64,000 nt of DNA from Scatophagus argus (lineage: Eukaryota > Chordata > Actinopteri > Scatophagidae): NCBI RefSeq assembly GCF_020382885.2, contig NC_058495.1:9169627-9233626 (forward strand), read 5' to 3'. The notes below the pieces were generated by a model. That model worked only from the letters and a program-made list of their open reading frames with translations, was not told the origin of the DNA and ran no database searches. Shown one piece after another: positions 1 to 11,887 of the stretch. The translations under genes were made by a program, and so were the position numbers. Positions within the stretch are counted from its first letter, which is position 1. Each line of letters starts with the position of its first letter.

Positions 1-578
1 ACTAATTGTTTTTACATAATTTCAGTTCTGTTTTCAATATATGAAATAGAAATGTTTCTCTTTGTTTGCAGGGCTTAACTCAGTTTCAGTTTTATAAATA
101 ATGAACCATCTACATAACTTTTCTGTGCACGTTTGTATTTATCCAATACATCACTTTTTTTGTAAAACAATAGTTAACTCACTCTTATTTCTACCTGTGC
201 ATGCATGATGCAGGAAGAGTCCCTGACTGAGATGAAATTACAGTATACCGTAACACATTTGTGTATCCCTTTTTGCCCCCTGATGCTCTGAATAACTTGA
301 CAGGTTTGTGACTAATCGCTTTTTAGAAGAAGATTGACTGTATTTGTAGATCGGGTGGTAGCCTACATCCAAGTAGACTGTGCACCTACACAAATCAGCT
401 ACCGGTCACCTGGTAAGGTGATTCCCAACACCTGATACATGTCCTATCTGGAAACCAAATGACACAAATCTGTCAAGTGACGGAGAACTTTAATGCCAGT
501 GCATGAAGAGCCTTTGTGACTCGTGAATCTTTTCCCCAATTTCAAATTTTTCAGTCCTTTATAAAGGGCAGATCTGAC
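1..578 (-). other. Probable intron of the CDCA7-family gene
   Basis: I searched both strands for the Cys-rich zinc-finger exons of CDCA7 and found none. The sequence is AT-rich with no convincing ORF. It is most simply the intron after the fourth coding exon. Confidence 0.5.
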
Positions 579-2052
579 CTCCAGCAGCTCCTCCTCCAAG
601 CTGAGCTCCAGCTGTTCCTCCTTAAGGGCTGAAGAATCCTCACCTCCGCCCATAGAGCGGGTCTGTCTGCGAGATGCCCGCTCGGGGTTCTTCCTGAACT
701 CTCCTCCAGAACGTGGTGGACGCTGCAGGCGATGTTGAGTAAGAGCACCTCAGCACATACATATATTTATAAATATTATTATTCTGAGCTGTACTGAATT
801 CCAAAGACAACAAAAAGGATGTTGGTCACCTTGTTAGACGAGTTTAACTTAGACTTTGAGAAAAAAGGGGGGGATTTTTGTCTACCATAACGTGTTAACA
901 ATGAACAATTTCCTTTGGGATTTTTCATCATCTTTTACTCACAGAACTTCTCTCTTTAGTCTTCTGTTTGTCTGCTTGTTTTTTCAAAAACCCTGCACCT
1001 CCTGGCATCTTCTGTAGGTCTGCCATCAGCTGAGCCAACTGTTAGAATAAAGGATAAAGTGTAAAAGTGTAAAACAATCAAGCTTGCAATGTTTTTCTTG
1101 TGACACAATTAAAATCATTTATCATTTCTGGGCCTAATTTTTTGCACACTGCCATCCACAGCAGCATCTCTGACAGCAGCCTTACTGTAAGCAATACGGA
1201 TAAATATTGTAGACCTTTCTGTGGAGCAACATGCAAAGAAAATTGTTTGTTTGTTTGTTGGGAACCGTGGGTATTCTAAGGCGCTAATTTGGGGAAAAGT
1301 CACGCTGGTCGTTACACCAGTCAGTCAGTTTCCAAATATCGCTTTACTGTATATGACTGTATATTTCTGGTTTACCATTGCTTTATTGGCCTTGATGTTC
1401 TGTTCTCTCTTGGCCAGGAAAGAATCGGCTACGTCTTCTGCTGAGTCAGATCCACGCTGCTCAGACGGAGCCCGCTGATCCACTGCTGTCCCTTTATGTT
1501 TGTCTTCAAATTTAACACGTCTCATCCTCTTTGCTTGACTAGTATTGTCCGTCCTCATAGCACCTCTCTTTTTTGCCCTCGGTTGTTCTTCCTCCTCAGC
1601 CTCCTCCTCATCCTCATCAGTAGACTGCTGGCTATAGCGAGAGGGGCGGAGAGCCACCCTCAGTCTGAAGGTGTGGGTGCCAGACGTGGCTTTCTGCTCC
1701 TTGGGAAAAAGTTCATGCTGGCCTTCATCTTCATCTCCCATACCTGAATTCTGAAGGACAAAAAGAGAGATCACATCTTATGATATGAGTGATTTAAGTT
1801 AAACATAATTTTGTTTGTTACATCATAACGATAGTCAGTCAGATGCATTTAAGCCAAAATGACAGTCAATTTAAACTAAGAAATAGGTTGATGTCATACT
1901 TACAGTGTGAAGACCTTAATTTAAGTCAGATTACTCACCTTATCGCAGAGGTCGCTGATTTCGTTGTCAGAAAAGCCGTAAAATGTTCGCTCATCTTCAG
2001 ATTCCTCGGCAAAAATCTCAACTAACGCCAGCTCTGCTGTGACGGACTGCAT
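579..2052 (-). CDS. cdca7-like: CDCA7-family protein (cell division cycle associated 7-like), 5' half
   Basis: Four coding exons on the minus strand, all phase 0: 2052-1939, 1750-1376, 1038-943 and 722-579 (the last donor is GTCAGA, less certain). The start is the ATG at 2052, preceded by an acceptor that gives a short 5' UTR. The visible ~243 aa begin with an acidic segment (EIFAEESEDERTFYGFSD), followed by a Glu-rich stretch, basic KKR and KRMRR patches, then NIKANKAMLAQLMADL and RKNPERASRRQTRS. The last two correspond to NIKQNKAMLAKLMSEL and RRNPERRARPLTRS in human CDCA7 as I remember it, which fixes the family. CDCA7 proteins recruit the chromatin remodeller HELLS to DNA through a C-terminal CXXC-like zinc finger and support maintenance of DNA methylation. 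That finger is not visible and should lie left of base 1. The gene is divergent from AMHR2, about 1.5 kb away. Which paralogue it is cannot be settled from this half alone. Confidence 0.85.
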
Positions 2053-2340
2053 CCCTAAACCTCCTGTCTGAGGAGAGATATGACAACAAAGTTCCCTTAA
2101 AAATATTCAGGTGTAAGTTAATACGTATTTCACCTGATAAATGAGTAACTGTTAGGCCTGCTTTTACTCCAGGTGACCGTGAGATGCAGGGATTCACTGT
2201 CTTCTGAAGTTTAGCTCGGTCAGCTCGCGCCCAGGTAACCTGCCCAATTAATCTGATTGAACATCATGTGATTGTTGTCTATGGCAGCACGAATGCAAAG
2301 ACGCCCACAATGTCACTCCGCCCTCCGGGGGAGACCTCAA
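2053..2340 (-). promoter_or_regulatory. 5' UTR and promoter zone of the CDCA7-family gene
   Basis: Just upstream of the ATG at 2052 the minus strand has a pyrimidine tract ending in CTCCTCAG, so the start codon lies in exon 2 and a noncoding exon sits further up, near 2170-2300. This stretch is richer in CpG (GCTCGCGCCC, ACTCCGCCCTCCGG on the plus strand) than the AT-rich sequence around it, as expected of a promoter. The transcription start cannot be fixed by eye. Confidence 0.45.
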
Positions 2341-2689
2341 TACCTAAACATGCAGCATTTCAAGACACAAAAAATAGTGCCAGAGTATTCCTTACCTTTT
2401 TAAGTGTGTTATTGTTGTTAGGGATTTTTGAAGTGAAATGCACACATTTAACAAAAAATGCATCCAAAGCTTTTGTCCAAGTGTTTTGTGGGTGAAGTGA
2501 AGGTTTAACTGGGGTGAAAAGTGAAAAATTAAAAATACTCATATTGACAAAATTATGTTGTTTCAGTCAATATGTAGATGTTAAGAAACATTTTAGTTTG
2601 GCTCTAAGAAAAAGCTGAGAAAATCAAAATTCAGATTTTTTAAGACAAAAATATGAGACTATAAAAGTCTGCAGTAGCTTTTTGAGTCT

Positions 2690-2965
2690 CAGCTAAATAC
2701 TAACATTAGCATGCTATTATGGTCATAATGACAAAGTTAAAATTCTGCTGCTAAGCTGAAATGATAAAACCGTGATCATTGTGACTGATCACTTGACTGT
2801 CTTAGTTTTGTGTGTTAGCATGCTAACAAACACAAAATTCAGCTGAGGATGATGAGAATGTAATGAGTTTCTAAGGTATTTGATCATAAACCAAATAAAA
2901 ATAACTTTGACCTGACAATGGTGCAAGATGGCAAAGTCGGGAGGATTCATCCTCATGAGGTGATC
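2690..2965. repeat. Dispersed teleost repeat upstream of AMHR2
   Basis: The segment contains GTTAGCATGCTAACA, a variant of 'cagctgaggctgatgggaat', 'tttgatcataaaccaaa' and 'tttgacctgacaatgg', then 'ggattcatcctcatgagg'. These blocks, in this order, are those I recognise from a very common interspersed repeat of spiny-rayed fish. It lies in the intergenic region between the divergent CDCA7-like and AMHR2 genes. The family name was not determined. Confidence 0.6.
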
Positions 2966-3522
2966 ACCTGACTATGATCACTTACAAAGTAATTCAAATC
3001 TCATAATTATGATCTAGTAAGTCTAATCTAATCATGACAAAGTTGAAATTTGAAAAAGTTATAAACTTGGATTTTAGTGTCTCAGATTTCGACTTGAGTA
3101 TTTTTACTATTGTCTTTCACATATTAAAGATATCCTCTAATTTTCCTTTCATAATTTGGCTTCCACCCTTTTTAAGGACTACAATAAATGAGAAGAAAAA
3201 ACAAACAGTCACTGTATGTTGTCAGTGTCTCCTTAATTTGTGTGGAACCTCTTTGCTCATTTGAGTTTACCTGTGGCTCTGAAGAACTGAGTCAGTTGCA
3301 GACAACAGCCTACTTGAATGCGGGTGATATTGCTGGTGTGGGAGATGATTATGTTGTTAAATGTTCTATATTCCCACAGCCCATTATACAGGAGAGAGTG
3401 TGTGTTGTACATGCAGGTGTGAGGTGGTGGGAGTTATGCTGGGAATCGCAGAGATCTCCTCCCACATTCCCAGGACTGATAAATATTCACTTTCTGCCTG
3501 GAAGTCTGACTTCAGAGTGACC

Positions 3523-6500
3523 ATGATCCTAAAATCGTGGCGGCTGCTTTTGGCTGTGGGTGAGTGCATTTATTATTAAAAGAACATTTTCCTCCATGCA
3601 TTTCAGTCTTTTGGTTTTTTTTCTGTGACAGCTTTTGATTGGTTAAAGGTCTCTGATTTGCTCTGTGACAGCTGATGGTAATTAGTTGCTGTGTTACTGA
3701 AGCATTGTCTGATGTGATGCGAAAGTGGTAGTTAAAGTGTGCCTACTATAACTACTAAACCTTAAAAATGAAATAATCCCCTGTTAGATGATGAAAATTA
3801 AAACAAAAATAGATTTTAAGATTTAAATATTAAGTATTTAGTCACTCATTTGATACAGTGCCAACCCACCGTACAAACTAGACTTTCGTCATTACAGGAA
3901 GTTGCAGACTAATATAGTCATGAATATTTCTTGCTTTTGCCCTGAATGAATGCTGTATAGGTCAATAAACAAATGATTCAAAATGCTTAGAGGAAGAGAT
4001 GGGCGCACTATCAGTATATGTACTGTCACTGTCACAAGTGCTGATGAAATGTTCCTGGAAAAGGTGTTTCTTTAGTGGATATCACCACCATCACATACGC
4101 TGGGGAGCTCTTGAGGAGAACATATGATTTGAACAGTAATTCTCTCAAATTATTTTTTGAAGAAATTTCTCCAACAATGTAACAACATTAAACTGCTGTG
4201 TGCTGAGGAGTATTTTGTCGATCCTGATAAGATGTACATTTAGGCTTGTCCTTGACTTACCCAAAAACAAATCATAGAGTACACAGTCATTACATCAACT
4301 TTTTTTTAGTTTTACTTGTAAATACAATATTAGATTATAGAGAGGATAATTTATTTTTGTCCCATTAAATCACATTTACAGCAGCATTTTATTCTGTCCT
4401 CTTCCTCCCAGAATGCATCTTTATACGTATCTCCAGTCAGTCTTCTCCACAGAAGAGACAGTGTACATTCCAAGTTACTCCCCAAGGTGACAGATACTCA
4501 ACTGCTGGCAATGTGAGCGGGTCAGTGCAGCTCTGTGAGAACACCCGATGCTGTGTGGGCTATTATATGATTGTCAATGGAAAACCAAAGGTTGACATTC
4601 TTGGTAAGAAACTATAAATTAAGCTGTGGTTTAGTCCGACTAATCTGGATTCTGCTCTTGTAGTCAATAATCTGACTAATATTGGTATGGACAATATAAT
4701 AAAATTGATTATTCACTGTAATGTATGTTACACAGTATGTAATAAATATGGGTGAGGCTGCAGACTTATTATCCATGTTTTTGTAATTGTCCATTACGTT
4801 ACTGATTGTTGCAGCTTGTGATATAGCTGAAAAGTCTTGCCCAGATGCAACATGCAAGGCACAAATACGTTTCAGTGGTCGCGTCATTAAGTGTGTGTGC
4901 AACACCGACCTCTGCAACAGCAACATCACTTGGGCCCCAGAGTCAGAAGAGCCTCAACTCACCCGCTATTCTGGAGGTATGAAATTATAAGATTGCTAAG
5001 TAATAATAGAGTATCATTTGCGACCCACATTTTAAAACATGTCTGTTTTCTGTACCCATGCACTTCCACCAATGTCTTCTTCAAATAATCCACCTTTGAC
5101 TACCTTTTAATTTGAAATTTGACATTTGGAAGATTACAGTGATTGTATGTGTTCTCTCTTCTACCATCACTCAATTGTGAAATATGGACTGGCTGAAAAC
5201 GTGCATGTTTTGTTTTTTTAGGTGATATTGTGAAAACTGCATTAACTCTGGTAGGAATGCTGCTGGTCCTGTGCTTCATGATTGCTGCCAAATGGATAAG
5301 CCTCTCGAAAAGTAAGGTCTTTTTTGTTTTTAGCATCATAGCAATAGATAAAAATGTTTGTAACTATAACTGGATTCAAATCAAGATATGTATCTTTTTT
5401 CCCTTAAGAGGTTAAAAAGATTTATACCATATAGCCTCACTGGACTGGAGAAAAACATCCTTCAATTATGTTTCCACGTTTTCTAAACACAGAGTCAATT
5501 CTCATGATGTCTTTGACCTTGGAACCTTTCATTCTCTCTGCTGGACTGGCCTTGGTGTTTATCTCTGCTATAACACTCCCTTTTACTCCCTGTCCTTTGT
5601 TTGTTATTTTTCAATCAGATTTCTGTGACTTTCCTGTGGCTATTCAGTCAGGCAAAGTTTCAAATTAAAAGTTGCTTTATTCACTAATTTTCTGAAGTTT
5701 TTCTGACAGTGGGATCTGGACTTTCAAAAATAAAATATGTAATTTATTTAGGACAGACCCCTAACAAACATGCAAAATGCATAATGATAACTAGAAACTT
5801 AGATGCTCTCACGCCTCCACCATTTAGGCAGTCAGTGCTCAATACAAATCCCAATGTTCAACCAATGAATGTATGGAGCACTGTTTAATTCAAAATGAAA
5901 CAAAAGTACAAAATTTCCATTACATGTCAAAATGGTGTCTGCTGACAACCCATGTTGATAAATTTCAGCAACTAAGGTCAGCATGCTATCTCTGACATCT
6001 GTAACCTTCCTATCTGCACAATGGCTTGACAATCTTGTGCTTTTGTTTTGGCCTAAAGATAACCACACCCCTCATTTGCATATTAGAAATGGAAATAAAT
6101 AGAGAATATGGCATTATGAAATAAAATTCCTGTGAAATAATTAAATGTAATCATATGAAAAACATCATTTTGAAATAATTAAATGTATTTATTTATTGGG
6201 TTTATTTCATAGCCATATTTATTTATTTCATTTTGAATAAAACAGCTCTCCATAGAGTACAGGGGATGGAATCAGAAAATAATCTGATTGGGAGTAAACT
6301 ATGAATTATGGACTTTTTAGTTGGCAAGCTGTTTGTCAGACTGTGGCTCTCCCACTAGTGAGAAACATTAGATCTGCACATTTTCTCAATCCATATTCCA
6401 CACACCAGATGGTTAGTTTTTGTTGGCTGGATGTGGACTAAGGCCTGACAGCTGCTAATTGCTGTTATAGAGTCAGATCACCTTAAGTGAGTGTGCTTCA

Positions 6501-9500
6501 ACGACAAGATCTGTCTGCTTTCATTATTTCAGAGAAGAATCCACCCTCCCTTGATGATTACAGTGCCTCACAAGTGTGTTCCTGCCAAACAACAAAACAC
6601 TCTGAGGTTGATGTTACTAACATTGAACTACAGCAGGTAAACCAAGCCATTGAGTGGATTTATTCTGTATGACCAGCAATGTGCAAAATTTTGGTTCATC
6701 ATTCAGTTAAGTGTTCTCTCTTATCATGTTCTGTCATTTTACCTGAGCAGATTGTGAGCCATGGAGATTTTGCAACTGTTTGGCAGGGGAAATACCAGGG
6801 GTCCATGGTGGCTGTGAAGGTTTTCCCTGAAGGGTGGAAACAGAAATTTACTACAGAGAGGGAGGTTTATGAGCTACCATTAATGAAGCATCCTGGCATT
6901 GTCCACTTCCTGGGCGCTGGGTGGAAACCAGATGGAGGCAGATGGCTCATTGTGCTGCAATTTGCTGAATGTGTAAGTGACAGCCAGACATTAAAGAAAA
7001 ACTGTGCGTTTTGCCATTCTCAGAGAGATCAAAAGGACAGGGAGCAGAAGAAACAGTCAGGTTCAGAGATTTTATGAGCAACTGAATAAATAATTGTGAA
7101 CTTAAACAATTAAAAAAAATAACAACTAAAGTTTGCTCAAAGCTGCTATAAACAATATTTTATAACAAAATCAAGTGTGAAGACAATGTGTCATGAATCA
7201 CAATGACAACTCTAGCTGTATGTATAAGTAACTGTTTGCTAACCAGTTTACCAAATTAATCTAAAATATCTTGGCAAGTTGTTGAATTTCAAAAACATAA
7301 GGGCTTTTTATATATATTTATATATATATATTTATATTTATATTATAAACTCAGATTGAAAATTTAAATTTCCAGTGTACAAAAAAAAAAAAAAAAAAAG
7401 ATTTTCGATTGCTCAGATTGGTCAGTTGGTCATTTTCATATCTAAACCTCAAGTCAGTTGCTAAAATTTGACCGGTGAAATTCATAAGTAAATAAAAAAT
7501 CAGTTGTTTTGTAAATTCAGATTATTATGATGAGGGTGGTGGATCCCATGCACAGTACTTTTACATGAATTATTAAATGTGGTACATTTTCTACAGTCTA
7601 TCACACCACATTCTCTCACACTCATATCCTTATTTCCTACCTCAGAAGTCAAGGTAATTTATTCATTTATCTTTATAGCCTACACATGTAAGCCTACACA
7701 TATACACAAAGTAAATAATATTAGGATTTTTTTAAATTTGCATCTGGGTAATTATGAACCTCATCAGCAAATGGTGATGATAAAATAATCGATATCTTTG
7801 CATTAAAAGTTCAGCATCTAGGCACCAAGCATCATTGATTTAAACGCAGAGTCTGCCTCCCCTCCTCTGGATTCCATTTTGTTCATTTAATTTTCCAATG
7901 GCCAATGTGGCCGAAGGCTTCAGACTTACATAAATAACTGAACATAAATAACTGCTATCCCTCTGATTTCAGGGTTCTCTCCACTCTTTTCTGTGTGAAA
8001 ACACCACCAGCTGGATGTCATCACTGAAGCTGTGCCAGTCCTTATTGCAGGGACTTTCTTATCTCCACTCTGACCTTCACAGATATGGTATTGGTTTAGG
8101 ATGTTAATTGATGATTGATAATGAGGATAAAAATACAATGAAGATAACTGTGAACAAATGTGCGTGTGTCTGTGCATGCCATAGCCTACATATGTAGAAA
8201 GCGTTCCTGTATTACCATGTGGATATATCGGCACATTACACTTAAAACGTGATCAATACACTGCACACACTTCACTACATCATTTGTACAGTATCAAAGG
8301 TGAGTATTCTTCCAGTTTTGAGTTTTGGTTTAAAAGAAAAGAAAGCATACAAACAGCTGATATATTAAACAGATTCACAATTATAATAGTGAAGCAGGCT
8401 TCCTAGTTGAACAGCATTGCAGCGAGGGAAAGGAATTTCAGTCGTCTTGGGTAGTTGCTGCATCTCTTTCCGGCCACTAGGAGGCCCATAGGTTTTATGA
8501 ATGAAGTGTGAGTCTTTCTTGATTCATGAAGTCAACTGTGGTAAAATATCCAAACAAATCAGAATCTTCTTGTATCTTTTCTTGCAGATGCGCATAAACC
8601 TCCTGTGGCCCACAGAGACTTAAGCAGCTCCAATGTGCTTGTGAGAGCAGATGGTACATGTGCCCTGTGTGATTTTGGATGCTCCACCATCCTGCGTTCT
8701 TTTTCAGGACATCGTGGCAGACAGAGCCACACAGCAAATATGATGGTAAGATCCAGGCCACAACTTAATGTTGTTGACTGACGGTACAGTGAAATCATAA
8801 AAAAGTGAGCAGTCATCTCATTATGAAAATTCAATGCAGGCAAAGAGAACAATTGAAAAGCGGTACCAGTTCACTTTTCTGTCGATCTACAGGATCATGC
8901 TCAGCGGGGCACGCTGCGCTACATGTCTCCTGAGATCCTGGAAGGATCTGTGAACCTGAAAAACACTGGGAGTTTCATGCAGGGCGACATCTATGCTTTG
9001 GCACTGCTGCTGTGGGAGATCTGGATGCGCTGCTCTGATTTATTTGAAGGTGAACTTCCTAGATTAGATACATACATACTAGAGTTAAGTAGGTACTCAG
9101 CTGAAAGAGTGTCTGGTACAGATAATTCATCATCAGAGTAAAATGTATTAATATTGATATTTGTGATGTGGAAACTCTCACCTTTATTGACATCTAACCA
9201 TTCTGAATTATGAACCTTATTCATAATAATAATTGAAAACTAATAAACCTTCAGTTAGTTTCTTTTGCAGTTGAGCTGTGTACCTCTCTGATTCGCTTTG
9301 ACACACTTCACCTGTGTTGTCATACTAAAGCTTTCTATTCATATATTTTTATATTTAATTTAATATTTCATATTTTTATATTTAATTTAATATTTAATAT
9401 TTTTATATTTCATTTTTACTTACCTATTTTTTGGTAGCAGGGACATAAAGAATTTCACTGCACATTGTACTGTGTATAATTGTGTGTGTGACAAATAAAC

Positions 9501-9975
9501 CTATCTTGTATCTTGTATCTTGTAAATGGATGTTTGGATTCATACAGATGTCTCCATCTGTAGGCGGAATTGTTCCACAGCATCAGCTACCTTACAAATC
9601 TGAGCTTGGAGCCAATGTAACCAAGGAGAGACTAATCCTGTATGTGTGTCATATGGACAAGAGACCCTCCATACCTCAGCACTGGAAACTGCTTCCACAG
9701 GTATTCTTGCACCAGACACTTCTTATTTGTATGTACAGTCTTTTTTTAGTAGCAATCAAAATAAATGTACTGGATAGTTTCCAAAAAAAATGATCACAGT
9801 ATTTCACAACTTTCAGGGATCTGCGCTGGAGGAGATCCTGACAGACTGCTGGGACTGTGACCCGGATGCCCGACTGACTGCTCAGTGCATTGTCAACAGA
9901 CTGGTCTCTCTTCAATCTTGTCACAATCTCCATATCAAGCATTTACACTGTTCTCTTTGTGTCACTAGTGTTTAG
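3523..9975 (+). CDS. amhr2: Anti-Mullerian hormone type II receptor (serine/threonine kinase receptor)
   Basis: Eleven exons: 3523-3559, 4412-4603, 4815-4976, 5222-5311, 6533-6636, 6751-6972, 7973-8087, 8588-8745, 8893-9049, 9564-9700, 9817-9975. They total 1533 nt, 510 aa, and every phase agrees. The protein has a signal peptide ([12 protein letters not shown]), a small Cys-rich ligand-binding domain with [12 protein letters not shown] and [11 protein letters not shown] (residues ~30-115), one membrane helix (~133-153) and a kinase domain from ~196. The ATP lysine is in VAVKVF (K218), the catalytic loop is HRDLSSSN (D318) and the metal-binding motif is DFG (D336), followed by GTLRYMSPE and [19 protein letters not shown] in place of HRDLKS is characteristic of AMHR2 among type II receptors. 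The glycine loop (SHGDFATV) keeps only the middle glycine. It binds AMH on gonadal cells and phosphorylates type I receptors that activate SMAD1/5/8. PRR13 and PCBP2 follow downstream, as in human 12q13. Confidence 0.95.
5312..6532 (+). other. AMHR2 intron 4
   Basis: This 1.2 kb intron separates the transmembrane exon from the juxtamembrane exon. It is AT-rich. Around 6110-6260 is a run of 'tttatttattt' and 'atttcattttgaataaaacag' that may belong to an interspersed repeat. No exon was found. Confidence 0.6.
6973..7972 (+). other. AMHR2 intron 6 with A/T microsatellites
   Basis: A 1.0 kb intron inside the kinase domain. It holds a (TA/TATTTA) tract at about 7308-7350 and a poly(A) run at about 7381-7399. 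Nothing else could be supported. Confidence 0.6.
9340..9525 (+). mobile_element. 3' tail of a LINE-type retroposon with preceding AT minisatellite, in AMHR2 intron 9
   Basis: About 9340-9415 is a tandem array of ~30-base AT units (tatttttatatttaattt). It is followed by 'aagaatttcactgcacattg', 'gtgtgacaaataaac' and three copies of 'cttgtat'. The 'aatttcactgcacattgtac...tgacaaataaa' block with a short tandem repeat at the end is the 3' end I recognise from fish CR1/L2-clade LINEs. The body is missing, so this is a 5'-truncated insertion. Confidence 0.6.
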
Positions 9976-11139
9976 CTTTTTAGTATATTTTCATGGTTTG
10001 AACTGTGTAAGTAGCCTCTTGACTTGGGCATGTTTCCATCACTCTCTTTCTTTCTTTCTATTTACTATTACTAACTCATTAACTGGGTCAATGAATTGTA
10101 ATCCAGGTACATTAAAGTCTTAAAGTGTATGCACAATGGCATAAAGGGATTTAATGTTTTTGAGAAAGAGCAAAATTCAATACTTCATGCTCAGCGTCAG
10201 GTTTGTTTGTACTGTTTGCATAATTTTATGTAACTGATATCTGATTTTGCTTTCATGTTTAAACAATATATTTTTTTTTTACTGCACACATTTTGACTTG
10301 TCAGAGAAGAAAAATTAGGTAGGACTAATACCTTTAATGGTGACTCTGTGTAAGTACTCCAATCCGAGCCAGGGAGCTCACATGAGGGAATGTTTTCTTT
10401 TTCATTGAAAATTTTGCTGGCTTGCTGTCACACTGTCATGGCACAGTAATTATATGTTGGGGTGACTGTATCTCCCCTAATATTCAACCCCCCCTCCCCA
10501 TATATTGATATAAAAATATACATTAAAAAAAAATGTTATGACAGGTGACCAGAAATCACCATGTGGATTAATCATTGAGCCTCTAATATTACAGTATACT
10601 GACAGATCTGCATGGTTTGACTAAGTGGTGTTGCTGCACCCCAGCAGATCAAATTTGGTCCCATCAATACAGACTCCATGGTCACCTGAATACAACAGTT
10701 AAAATTATTAGTTAACACCTGTGGAAAAAAACTAAAAATGTTGCATGTTGATTGGTTTGGTTATGTAGGTGCGACAAAACAAATCTTTGATTTTTTTTTC
10801 TTTTTTTTTTGGTTCAAATGAAATTTAATAAAACTCTAGAAAGCCATGTGTTGTATATCTTTTTGTTTACATAATAGGTGTTCCATGATGTAATGTGTGA
10901 TGGCGGAGTATGAATCATAGCATTGTCATGTCGGGATTGTATATGTGTCATGGGTAAACCTCTCTTTAACACACAGTATCTCATGGTTGGGAGTCAACAC
11001 GTGTTCCATTATGATCGTCCTTTGTATTAAAGGAACTGGAAGATCAACTTATCACTCAAAGTTTCCAGTACTGAGGCCAATAATGTGCGTAGTCTTTAAC
11101 ATTGGGCGTGGCTTCCTGATGCTTTTTTTTTATTACTTC
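9976..11139 (+). other. AMHR2 3' UTR and short intergenic region
   Basis: After the AMHR2 stop there is no further coding potential. A canonical AATAAA lies at 10827-10832, giving a 3' UTR of about 0.85 kb if it is used. The rest up to the PRR13 first exon is AT-rich. Confidence 0.5.
10827..10832 (+). terminator. amhr2: Candidate polyadenylation signal of AMHR2
   Basis: AATAAA, about 850 bases after the stop codon and before the PRR13 promoter. It was chosen by sequence and position only. Confidence 0.35.
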
Positions 11140-11219
11140 CGTGCAGCTCAATGCGGAAGAGAAAACAGGGAGCTCAGTATTCCTGACGAACTTGACCAAA
11201 CCTGAGGCAAGTTTGCAAG
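11140..11219 (+). other. prr13: Noncoding first exon of PRR13 (start approximate)
   Basis: The sequence around 11140-11219 (GTGCAGCTCAATGCGGAAGA and on) ends in a strong donor, GCAAG|GTAAGC. The next acceptor, TTCCTCAG, precedes the exon carrying the PRR13 start at 11888. The 5' boundary is a guess. Confidence 0.45.
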
Positions 11220-11887
11220 GTAAGCATCACTGACAAACAGCGATTATATGTAGTTTGTGTGGAACAAACCAATACGTAACCACAATAATTCGACGATTTA
11301 GACCTGTTTTTGTGGTTTCTGTCATGGTGCCTGTAAAGCAGAGTTAAAAGGAGAAAGTGCTGCGAAATGACTGGTATTTGTTGAGACATTAAACCACAGT
11401 TTAGACATGAGCCGCGTTTCCACTCAAGTGCTTCCTGTACCCTTGTAACACGTAATCAGTACAGGCTTATCTAAATCTCACTTTTGTTTTGCATTGCCAC
11501 CGCAGACAGTTATTTTATATTTCTGTACGTTGAATACTTTTGGTTTTTGAAATTTTTGTTGGACTCAACAAGTAATTAGAAGTCATCCTGTTGACAGTTG
11601 ATACTGCAACATAAAGGCCAGTCTACTGACAAAAGATGTTACAGTAGTGGAAATATTTATTGACATTTTTGGGAGCTTTGGTTGAACATTTGTATGCAGC
11701 ATATGTTACACATAACCCACATACAGTGTTGTTACCTTCTTAATAAAATCATCCCTTTTACATGTAAATTAATTTTACTTCATTAAATTTTTATTTCATT
11801 TTAATTTTGGTATTTACTGTCTCACTGTTTCCTCAGGAAGTTTGTGCAAGATCTGAGGTGTTTGAATTGTTGGGTCAAAAAACAGCC

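Noticed and set aside
3361-3522. In-frame upstream ATG codons for AMHR2 (for example MLGIAEISS)
   Set aside because: The ATG at 3523 directly gives a hydrophobic signal peptide. The upstream extension would bury it and looks like 5' UTR.
9546-9563. Acceptor CATACAG at 9546 for AMHR2 exon 10
   Set aside because: It shifts the frame and meets a stop. The acceptor ATCTGTAG before 9564 restores the known AMHR2 sequence.
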